DNA of 64,000 bases from Patiria pectinifera (lineage: Eukaryota; Echinodermata; Asteroidea; Valvatida; Asterinidae), in contig CM057140.1 in NCBI GenBank assembly GCA_029964075.1, positions 4,544,643-4,608,642 on the forward strand. Reading direction: 5' to 3'. Positions 24,438 through 36,400 of the stretch are shown in pieces; position 1 is the first letter of the stretch, and the number at the start of each line of letters is the position of its first letter. Position numbers and translations under genes: made by a program. A model generated the notes under the pieces. The model did not search any database. It had not been told where the DNA came from and worked only from the letters and a program-made list of their open reading frames with translations.

Positions 24438-27400
24438 TTACGTATAAAGTTACACTTTAATTACAAGCAAAGTCGAAACATAAGTTACGAGGCAAAACTA
24501 CATGTATAGGAGGTATAGGAAAAAGTACACCAAATATTTCAATTAATACAAAGTTCATACGATCTACCCGACCGACTGACTTTCAACCTGTACGTACATA
24601 ACAAAAGGAAAATAGTGTTCTTTTAGCTTGAACCTGCTGAAACGTACCTGTACTACAATACAAAAGTTAATTATTCGGAATTATATATTTCCTGTTTTGG
24701 TGAAAAGTCGGATATTGAATGTGACACACAATGATTGTCAGGTTCGTGTATGAGGCAAGGGCGATTTTTCTTGGTTGTCATCCTTTGCCACATTGTGGAT
24801 ATTCAGGAAAACTGTTGTAACTGCTTGCACATGTACCTAGGTGCACGTAATGGTTCAGTTTATCTGACAGCAGAGTACTGTACTGAACCTCACACTGACC
24901 TTGTCCATCCTCGCCAGCCAGGGCAGTCTCACTCACATCCGTTGTAAGGCGATGCCCTGTAAAACGACGCCCCATTCAAGAGGCGATAAATAAAAATTAA
25001 TCCTCTGGTCAACCTATAGGCTATATATTCCGAAATAAGGTCAACATGTCGGCGATTGGCATACTTTTATTTGCCTAAAAAGTTTACCAAAGGCTCATGT
25101 AACGTACCACTCTCGTATAAGCTAACAGGCTCCAGCAAATTTAATGACCTCGGGTCAAAAATATGATATTCAGTGCGTGGGGAATTGTCAATCCGATTTT
25201 CTGACGACCAAGGTCGAAATAGTGCTCTTTCGTTTTAGACAAATTGTCGGTGAAGCGGATTAAGAGGGCTCATAACAATGACGGGCCAATGAAATGCTGC
25301 ATTCGTAACCCAACTTTCTGTGACTTGGAGTTTCGACCGAACCGCATTGGACGAATTGCCAACAAAGGCCCCCCCAAGCCTCCCTAACAAGAGCTCAATG
25401 TAAAGCAATTAACTGGCTTGAGGTAGCTTTTATTCTTGTTTGCTTATTGTAGGGATGTTCCACACGATTGCAAAGATGACACTGTCCTCAACAATTTTTC
25501 TTAATTGTAGAATCGCATATTAAGCCAACGGTGTGCATGCGCACACCGCCGGGCAAACCAGCCGCGCAGGGGCGTAACTACGGGGGGGGGGGGACCACGG
25601 GGGCATGTGACCCACCCCCCCCCCCCCCCCCCCCACAGCGGAGGTACGTGCCCAGCGAGTGTCTTCCAGGGTGCCCCCCTCTGTTGTGGTAAATAATGGA
25701 ACGAACTCACCGAGTCTTCACACGAACTTGTGGCATGGACGCCGCCATTTTAATACACACTGTAACTCCATCCCCTTCCATTTAAACAACTTGAATTGCA
25801 CACAAACAAAATGTACGTTGCTCTCAGTGCCCCCTTGAAAAATCGATGCACCCAAAGTGCCCTAGCAGCTTAACCCTAGTCACGCCGCTGCAGCCCGACT
25901 TCTCTGCCTCGTTTTGTTTATCATGGTACACTGAAAAGCATAACTTAAACATTTCATAAACCAATAATTCCAGTGATAAATAGATCGGTTTGCATTTGTC
26001 AGGAGAAACTTGGCGTCACGTGACCACAACATGCGATTTTGTAAACATGGATTACATCTTCTACTGACGGAAGGGGACGTTCACCCCATTGTCTTGTATT
26101 CCTTGGTATAGCCCTCTTTTCTCCCTTTCTCTGACGTACACACAAAGGCATTTCATATAATCGATACGTAGGCTTTTTAAACATTATTGCAGATTTCTTT
26201 TAATCTTATAAAACTGGCCACGTGACGGGCTCTCGATCAATAGCAATGGGTAAACTGTCTTAGGTATTAATGAATGTTATTTTTTATGAATGTTTAGCAT
26301 TAGGAACTGCTGAAAGGATCATACAACGCTTTTTTTGCACATAAATTCGTATATAAACGTTTATAAACAGCGTTTCCAAGCGTCCCCCTCAACCTTCCGA
26401 GTGATTTTACTCCTTAAAAAAAAATCCTGGCGACGCCCATGGTAACCGGTTGAATTTTACTGACCTATCAATTAACCTGACCGTTATCTGTTTGATTGTT
26501 TTCTATAGCAAGTGCCTTCACTGAAAATTGTGTTCTTTTTATAAGAGGAGGGCAGGCAAAAGACGAAAGGAAGGAATGGAAAATAATTTATATTGAATTA
26601 GGTTTTTGGGGAATATGGTCACTATAACTGTAGAGCATTATTTTATCTTTTTCCTAAACAAACATACATTCTACGGAAGCGTAGAAGGGCCACGATAAAT
26701 AAAAAAATCGACTTACTATCTCGCCGCGGCGACTTAAAGGAAATGTACAACATTTGCTTTTGCTGAAAGTTTCAGAAATAAATGGATTTGGAGTATTAGT
26801 ATCTTATAGCAAATATTGTTACACTGACTTGTTTCACGTTTTGGGTTCGTAGATGCTGGAGAAACCAAGAAAACCAATCATATTCTTGTAGTCTTGTTCC
26901 CTGACCCCACTTAATATGAAACGGCGCAATTGATAGACTTTGGGGATTTTTAAGATCAGAGAATCAGCCTAGCAGGCTTGTAGTCTTGACAGGTGTGTAA
27001 TCAATTACAAAGAAAATGCAAACGAACTAAATATGAAAAATTAGTAGCACTTTTTGAAAAAAGCCAGTTTTCTCCAACGCTGGTCGGCCGACCAGCGTCG
27101 GAAAAATACAGATTTTTCTTGAAAATGTCAGCACACCAGGAGGTACAATTTTACAGGATTCTTTAGAATCATTCTTTAACAATCCGTAAGATATTTCTTG
27201 ATAAATGCAATATGATCATTTCGTTTTTTTGATGTTTGCAAATGTTGTATCTTCCTTTAAATATCTCGCCGCAGCGACTCCACATCTCGCAGCGGCGACT
27301 TACTATTTCGCCGCGGCGACTTACTCACTATTTAGCATCGGTGAGCGTCTTACAAGTTGTTATTTCACGAGTAGTTGAACACGAATTTAAGCTTAATTAA

Positions 27401-30400
27401 TCTGTTGCAGCTGTTGCTCGGATTTTTGCCGAGCAAAGCAAAACATCCGGTACGCTCTACCACGGCCGGTTTGCGTTGACGCATGACGTGCGCGTTACCT
27501 GCGTGACTCTGCGTGACTTCGCGTGGGCCTCGGTATCGACCAATCGAAACCATCCAAAAAGGTTAACATTTTATTGATGAATAATTAACTCGTGTAGGAG
27601 GGGGTCGTACACATTGTAACTGCACTCCATATGGATATCACCTTATTAATATTCGTGAGGCTTGAAAGATTAATATATATTAAAAAATTGACGTACTCAA
27701 AGCCTATTTGTAAAATTTTAATAAGGGAATAAATGTGTGCTCTGGAGGTTTTTATCACTCTGTTTAAGACCACTTAGAGTCTGGGTGCTGATAATTACCC
27801 GAGCCGGAGGCGAGGGTAATTATCAGCACCCAGACTCTAAGTGGTCTTAAACAGAGTGATAAATACCGACTGAGCACATATTTATTCCCATTCATAAATA
27901 CCTTTTTGGTAAAAAATATCAAATAATTCGTTCGAAAAATACCGATTTGTTCAACAAGTTCACTTCATGCTTTTTGAAACATCCCTCTAGCAAAACAATG
28001 GAGTGTTCAGCTGGCGAGTTAGATGTAAACAGCCCTTTTATGGAGATTGACGCGCGCGTGGCATGTTCTGAGCGATGTCGCGCAGAACGCACCTGGCGCG
28101 TTGCGTTTTGAATTTAGAACTATACAATTCTGACTCGCTGGTAGTGTTGCGCATGCCTACGTGAGGATTGTGAACGTTCAACCAATGAAACGGTAAGAGG
28201 CACTGGATTTTAGGGGTCTACATTTTATTGCGACACTGGAAAAGTGTTTAAGACCAGCTAGCCATGTCTTTATCATCCGTTTAAGACTGGCCACGTGACG
28301 GGCTCTCGACCAATAGGAATGGCTAAACTGTCTGAGGCATTTTTGAATGAAAAATACTGAACATATGGAAACGATTTTAGCACATGGTTGGATCATTATA
28401 CGGGAAACAAACTCTGAAGGTGTTTCGAGAACACCGTCTTCAAAACGGGAGAAATTGATGTTCAAAGATTTTTCCCGCCAACATCAAAATGTCTGTGTAA
28501 TGGTAATTTGAACCCGGATACACACAAGAATTAACGACCATAGTACTTGTTCTGAGCTCTCGTACAAAATGTACTGAGCGGACTTGCCTTAATACTTGGT
28601 TGAACGCGTGATAACGGGCATTAATACCCGTTGGCATGTTAATCGCGAATGTTCCATGTGTGCCATTGTGTTGGTTTTTCTTTTTCTTTTGGCATGACAT
28701 CTAAAACGGGAATATTCATAAAACTATGAGCAAAACAGGGTCTACCCGATGTTCCCCAATACCGATGTTCCCCGAAATTTTTACAGATAGGGTAAGGGTT
28801 AGTTAGGGTTGGGGAACATCGGCATCGGAGAAACAAAGGTATTGGGCAACATAGGTATGCACCCAAGCAAAACCACTTCTAATGTAAGATATACCTGTTC
28901 CAAAATTGTTAACAAAAATACTTCAGGATATAACAGATGGTATTGTGCAGTTTATGTCGTCAGATATGTTTTTCCTGGGAAAGAAACGTCAAATATGACA
29001 CCTTTTCCGAGGGGAACGCCGTTTACCCAAAATCCGTTTTTAATTAGTCTTTCATTAATGTTTTTTCAGTAAGATGTGGTCCCGAACTATGAAGCCCGGG
29101 AAGGGACAGGGTGGAATTTTTTTTTTTTGGAGTTTGCTAATTCGTTCGCACGAATTACTAATTCGTTCGCACGAATTAGTAATTCGTGAGAACGAATTAC
29201 TAATTCGTGAGAACGAATTAGTAATTCGTGCGAACGAATTAGTAATTCGTGCGAACGAATTAGTAATTCGTGCGAACGAATTAGCAAACTCCAAAAAAAA
29301 TTCCACCCTGTCCCTTCCCGGGCTTCATACCGAACCGATGAAACAAATGGAGCATTTCACAGTTCATTTTCAAGCTCGGCGTTAACATGATATGCAGTTA
29401 TCACTTATCAGAATTCATTAATAAATGTCAAAAATGTTTCATCATGTATATTCTAAAATATAAGTAGCTGGCTTGACAGACTTTGACATCGGATCGGGCT
29501 CAGAGCCCTGCAAATCTGAAAGCCGCCGCGCGCATGGGGTCTTTGTTGACAAGTATTTGTGGTATTCCCTACTATACGTGCCGTTATTTCGCGTCTAACC
29601 ATCTTTTGAAAAGTTGAAAATAGATATTGACTGTAGCGGTGTTCTTTGTTCATCATTTCAAAAATACTTACATTTTTATGCCCCGCGGCGAAGCCGAAGG
29701 GGCATATACTGTTTCCGCCTTGTCCTTCCCTGGGTGGGTGTGGGTGTGTGTGCGTGTACAACACTGCCTTGTGGGGTACCGGAACAATGAGAGGTACCCC
29801 ACAAGGAATGCCCACCGACTTGCGGGGTACCGTTTTGGTACCCCACAAGGTTTTCACGAAATAGATATATGGATTTTACTCAAAAACTGGGAATTTCCAA
29901 GTTGGGTTGATCGGTCGCAAATGGAAGAGTTTTAGAAAAGGGATATTGAGTCCAAATTTCTGCCCAGGAAATTAACTATGGTTTAAATAAGAGAATTTTG
30001 ACATAGGTGTGCGACGTTGCAAAATTTTAGTACACGAGAACAAAAGAAGTACCCCACTTCTATGCCTATGTAAGCGGGTGTGCGTGTGGGTGTGTGTGTG
30101 TGTGTCCGGATAAATCTTGTCAGCACGATAACTTGAGAAATATTTAACATATGAACTTTAAATTTGGTTTGTGGATTGTCCTCGGCAATTTAAGAAGCCT
30201 ATTGCATTTTGGGCCGAAAGGTTAAGGGTCAAGGTCACAGTGGCTAATGAAAAGAAATTTTGTCAGCGCGATAACTTGAAAAATACTTTACATGTGAACT
30301 TCAAATTTGGTTTGTGGATTGTCCTTGGCAATCCTAAGAAGCCTTTTGCATTTGGGGCCGAAAGGTCAAGGGTCAAGGTCACAGTGGCTAAAACAAAAGA

Positions 30401-33400
30401 AATTTTGTCAGCGCGATAACTCAAGAAATACTTTACATGTGAACTTCAAATTTGGTTTGTGTATTGTTCTTGGTATTCCTAAGAAGCCTTTTGCATCTGG
30501 GGCCGAATGGTCAAGGGTCAAGGTCACAGTGGCTAAAACAATAGAAATATTGTCAGCGCGATAACTTGAGAAATACTTTACATGTCAACTACAAATATAG
30601 TTGGTTAATTGTCCTTGGCAATCCTAAGAAGCCTACTGCATTTGGGGCCGAAAGGTCAAGGGTCAAGGTCACAATTGCTAAAACAAAAGAAATGTTGTAA
30701 GCGCGATAACTTGAGAAATACTTTACATGTCAACTACAAATTTGGTTTGTTAATTGTCCTTGGCAATCCTAAGAAGCCTACTGCATTTCGGGCCGAAAGG
30801 TCAAGGGTCAAGGTCACAGTGGTTAAAACAATTAAAGTCTTGTATTTATTCTAAGATCAAAGGGTTTAATTCATATAAACCTACAGAAAACACTAATGCT
30901 GTCAATGAACGTTCCATGTGACTAAGGTACATGTAAGTTGATGTTAAAAGAGTGGTGTTATGTCATGGGAACAGTCACGGTTGCGGGGCATTTGTGTTTG
31001 TAAACACACCTGACTTGTTATGTTATGAAATTGAAAGTCATGGATAGACCTAAGACGTGACCTGTTAACTTAAGCATGCATTCTATCTTGCACCTATCTG
31101 AAGTGTATTTCGCATCTTCGAATAGGGCCGGAGGCACACGAAGGGGGAAGATGCCGCCCCTCTTGAACGACTGCCGTCATCAGATTTAACGAGTAAAGAT
31201 GAGAAAGTTGCAGAGACTGTCCAGTTGAAAAGAGAGATGGGTTTGATCCGAGCGGTAGCAATCATCGGCAGTGCAATGATTGGTTCAGGGATCTTCATCT
31301 CACCACAGGGGATCTTACGAGGAGCAAACAGCGTAGGAATGAGTCTCATCATCTGGATTGTATGTGGTGGTGTTTCTTTTTTGGGTGAGAGTTTAAAGAT
31401 TTTATACTTTCATTTTATTACAAATCCTTTTCATTGACTGTAAATGTTCGCTATACACGTACACCCATACTAATCAATAACCGCCCCATTGCTCCACGAT
31501 TCTACAAATGTTTACACTATCATGTTGAGCAACTCAGCAGTATCCGGAACGGATCCAGTAGTGGTTTATGACAGGACCAAGATATTTCGGTCGACCAAAA
31601 ATCCTAAAATTGCGCGGCCATGAAAATTTGAAAGCGGATGTGTGTGTGTGTGTGTGTGGGAGGGGAGGGGCTGGCAACCACATGACACTAGGGGGCGCTA
31701 TTCAAGATACAAATGCACATCTTATTCAAAGTTTTGTCTTTACAACCTTACATTAAAACGGTGCATTTGAAGATTCTCTGCTGTATGGTCTCCGTTTATC
31801 AAAACTATTTAATGCACTTGGACTGTTGGTAAGCTGACAAAAAAACCCAAATCTATAGTTTGGTTTTTCAACAAAAACATCGGGGGGGGGGGTGATCTAA
31901 TGACCCATCCCCATGGTCAAAAAGTGTGGGGTTGATATATCCTCCCCACCCCCACTCCCGAATTTACGCCCTTTGCATTCGCACAACTAACGATCACGTA
32001 CTTCTATCCGTTGAAAGGTTTTAAAACTATACCATCAAACAATCCTTTTTTTATCTTTCCTGATACCAGGTGCCTTGTGCTACGTTGAGCTGGGAACAGT
32101 CCTTCCTCGAGCTGGTGGTACTTATCAGTACATCTTGCACGCCTACGGCGACCTAGCTGGATTTGTGGTGTCTTGGGCTTACGTAGTTATCCTGAAGCCA
32201 GCTAGCGCTGCCCTGGTTGCAATCACTCTTGGTACCTATATATCCGATTACGTCATCCCTGGTGACTGCGCACCTCCAAACGAAGCCATCCAGCTGTTTG
32301 CTATCCTGTCAGTCAGTGAGTACATGTATACACATTAACTTCCCCCTGAATGTCTTTACATACCACATGACATCGTTTTTCGTAATATACATTCGTCGTA
32401 CATCGATCACTGAATGGTGCATCGTTATGCAAGTATGTAAAGCTTGTAGAAGCCATACACGGTCACCATCTATTCTCATCTGAATATACGCTTTGTAGTT
32501 CACATCATGTGTCACTACTACTCTCTTTGTACGTCCACCTCTTAACACGGTTATCATCGCTCCAACATCGTCATGGTCAACTCTCAGCCATCTTTGTCAA
32601 TGCACCAACACATGTTTTGTCATCGATTGTTCTTGTTTTAGTTATATATCTCCACTTTTTGTCAATCTCAAATTCTCCATTTGAAATTTGAGTGGTTTTT
32701 TTTTAATATGGACCTTAACTTCTTATTTTGTATATCAGGGCTCTTGTGGTGTTCACTTTTAATATCAATAGTAGCCTCTATTGATTTTTTGTTTTAGTTT
32801 CTTTATTTGATAAGTTTTGTTTTGTTTTGTCTATCGTATTGTATTGTTTGTCCTTCGTCCAATGACCCTAGCTGACTTTGTTGACAATCTTTCTTCTGAT
32901 GACGATGATATTTTTAATGATGAACAATGTGCCTATTTTGAGTCTACTGAATTTAATGATTTAAATATCTCTACACCAGGTATCTTCTCCATCTTTTACA
33001 AGAATTCCAGGAGTCTCTGTAGACATTTCTTCGACATACAAGATTACTTGGCTAGTCTAAACCACTCTTTCTCCATCTACGGGTTCACTGAAACTTGGTT
33101 TCAAACAACCCCTCTGCCCTATGTTCACATGGATAATTTCCGTCTAGTTCATTCCTCACGTTCCGAAAGACCCGGCGGAGGGGTAGCCATGTTTGTCAAG
33201 AACTCGCTGAATTTTCGGATTCGTGAAGACCTCATGCCTTCTCATAATGGCTTTGAGACAATCTTCATCGAAATTCAGCGTGACAAAGCTAGCAATCTTG
33301 TTTTTCGGAAATGTCTACAGGGCTCCTGGTACTTCACTTGACAACTTTAACGAGGCTGTTGGTACCTGCCTAGAGAAGATAACAAGGGAGGGAAAGCTGT

Positions 33401-36400
33401 GTTACATAATGGGTGATTTCAACCTGAATATACTCGATTGTGTAGATCACCAGCCCGCGGACGACTTTGTAAATGCTGTTTTGGCCTGTGGTTTTCATCC
33501 TTAAATCACCAAACCCACTCGCATCACTCCCCATTCTTCCACACTAATAGACAACATACTAACCAATTCTGATCTAAATACTACAGCTGGGATTCTGTAC
33601 TCTGACATCTCTGATCACTATCCACTCTTCCAATTCACTACTTCTTGTCTCCAGAGCTCTGAATCCTCTCCTAAAACATATCTTTCAAGGGATATTACCA
33701 CGGACTCCATCAGTTCATTTAAGCAAGACCTCGGCAGCATTGAGTGGAGTGACGTGTATCTAGCTCAGGACTCTGAATCTGCATATGACACTTTCCTTTC
33801 CATTTTCTCCTCCTGCTATAATCACCATTTTCCCCTCACTCTTAAACGGGCCAAAACACCTAGGAATACCAAACCATGGATTTCTCAATCTATCATTAAC
33901 TCTTGTCTTTTTAAAAACAGGTTACATAGGCGGTTTCTTCGTAACCCGACTGTTGCAAATGAGCAGCATTACAAAACATATCGGAACAAGCTTACAGCCA
34001 CCATCCGACTTGCAAAAAAAAAGGTACTATGCTGACAAGCTTGCCCGTACAAAAAATAATCTGAAAGGTACGTGGCGTGAAATCAATGGGATTTTCGGCA
34101 AACAGAAGCACAGCAATCTTCCCAGCGATTTCATGGATGGCGACAATCTTATCTCCAACCCTCCTGATATTGCTGATACTTTTAACAAGTTTTTTACTAA
34201 CATTGGTTCCTCTTTAGCTAGCAAAATTGCCCCTACTAATACCCACTTCACTGAATTTTTGCAAAATCCTAATGCTTCCTCGTTCTTCCTTGCCCCCACG
34301 AACAAATACGAAATTATTAAGGTTGGAAGTGAGTTGAAGAGCAGTGGCAGTAGTGGCTTTGATGGCATCTGTTCAACCGTGGTTAAATCTGTACTTCCTC
34401 TCATTGCAGATCCATTGAGTCATATCTTTAATCTGTCTTTTCTAACTGCTTCTGTTCCTCTCAATCTTAAGGTTGCTAAGATTATTCCTATTTTCAAAAG
34501 CGGCGATACACACAATATCAGCAACTACAGACCTATTTCTATCCTCCCTTGTCTCTCCAAAATTCTTGAACGGCTTGTTTACAATCGTCTTTCTCAGTTC
34601 ATTTCTCATCATCATATCCTTTTCGATCAGCAATTTGGTTTTAGATCAAAACATTCTACGGACATGGCCCTCATTGAACTTTCCGACAATATTACTAATG
34701 CCCTTACCAAAAAATTGTGTGCTATTGGTGTTTTTATCGATCTCTCAACAGCTTTTGACACTCTCGATCATTCTATTCTTCTTTCTAAACTCTATCACTA
34801 TGGCATCAGGGGCATTCCACACCAATGGTTTGCCGACTATCTCTCTAACAGGTCCCAATATACTTCTATAATGAACTATGATTCCGGTCGTCTTAACATC
34901 CAGCATGGTGTCCCCCAAGGCTCTATCCTTGGGCCCCTTCTTTTTCTGCTTTATATTAATGATCTTCACAATTCTTCATCTCTTCTTAACTTCACTCTTT
35001 TCGCCGACGATACAACCATATTCTATTATAGCTCTGATGTTACCTCTTTGATAAACACTCTCAACTCTGAACTCAAGTTGATGTCTTCGTGGTTTAAAGC
35101 CAATAAACTTTCTTTGAACCATAGTAAAACAAATTATATTTTTTTCAGCAAGTCGGCTCGTCCTCATGATATCAACTTGTCTCAACTTGTAATTGACAAT
35201 ATTCCAATCAACAGGGTCTCTTCAGCCAAGTTTCTGGGTGTCATCATCGATCAAAACCTTTCCTGGACCGAACACATTTCTTCAATCACCAAAATCATCT
35301 CTCGAAACACCGGCGTTCTTTCTAAACTTCGTTTCTTTCTTCCAGCCACTTCTCTGATCTTACTTTATAACACTCTTATTCTCCCGTATCTAAATTACGG
35401 TAATATAATCTGGGCGCGTACCAGCAATAATAAACTGAACGCTTTGGCTGTCGCACAAAAAAAGGACCATTCGCATTTGCACTCTATCGCATCCTCGGGA
35501 CCACTCTGCACCTCTCTTTGCACATCTACGCACCCTCACTCTTACTGACATAACAAATTGCACACTGGGATCTTTATGTACAAATTTACTAACAATCTTC
35601 TCCCTCGCACATTCTCCTCATACTTCACCTCAGTTCATGAAATTCATGATTATTCAACAAGATCCCGCAATAATCTGTTTGTTCCCTTCACTCGCACTTT
35701 GTATTCTATCAACACCCTTCGGTTTTACGGTCCTCGTTCATGGAATGCCATCCCCAATGACATAAGAACGGAGTCGTCCGTGGGTCGATTTAAGATCTCT
35801 TATAAACGAATCCTCCTCTCCCATTATGTAACATAGTTTTATTTCTCTCCTTTATATCTCTCCTTTATTTCTCTCCTTGTTTATTCACGTTTGAAGTCGT
35901 CATCGGTTTTTGAATTGATAATTTTTGTTCGTATTTTTTTTGGTGTTTTTTTTGCCGTTAGCTATCGTCGTGTAAGTCTTTTGTCTTGTCTATCTCGTCC
36001 GTGTGTTGTTATCATGTTGTTTTTCTGTTGTTATTGTTGTCTGTAAGGGCTGTTTCCTACAAGCCTCGGCTTACTTAAACAGCCCCATACTCCTTAGTTT
36101 CTTTTGTACATAAATCGAAATAAGTTTAACATTTCTTCATAGCGTATCTTACTGGTATTAATTTTCTTTTTTTTGAGACATATTTATTGATTTTGTTATC
36201 TTGTTATTTACCAGATTTCTTTTTTATTGATGGATGTATTCTCTAAAGGAGTATGGAATAAATGTTTTCTTTCTTGAAAAATTTATTTGGGGACAGTGAG
36301 TATATTCCAGTCAAGTGTCATCCCTGTCCTTTTTACGAGTCAGCAACCTGGACCCTCCTCTAATCCGATTTAAATAGGCCCGAGGTATTACATCAAAGGT

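Larger units (their letters stand above)
23339..29080 (+). other. Intron 1 of SLC7 copy 2, first part
   Basis: Beyond promoter unit B there is no exon signal. It holds a G/C-run MITE (25567-25890), two copies of a repeat with ggccacgtgacgggctctcg (near 26215 and 28290), sequence with ctcgccgcggcgac motifs (26717, 27263-27330) and a hairpin at 27725-27889. 24440-25560 has no recognised feature. Confidence 0.5.

Noticed and set aside
29055..29385. Frames of IRSHELL/FARITNS repeats
   Set aside because: Translation of the 21-bp palindromic units; open on both strands for the same reason.
34027..34404. Minus-strand 125-aa frame
   Set aside because: Antisense shadow of the LINE ORF2 on the plus strand.
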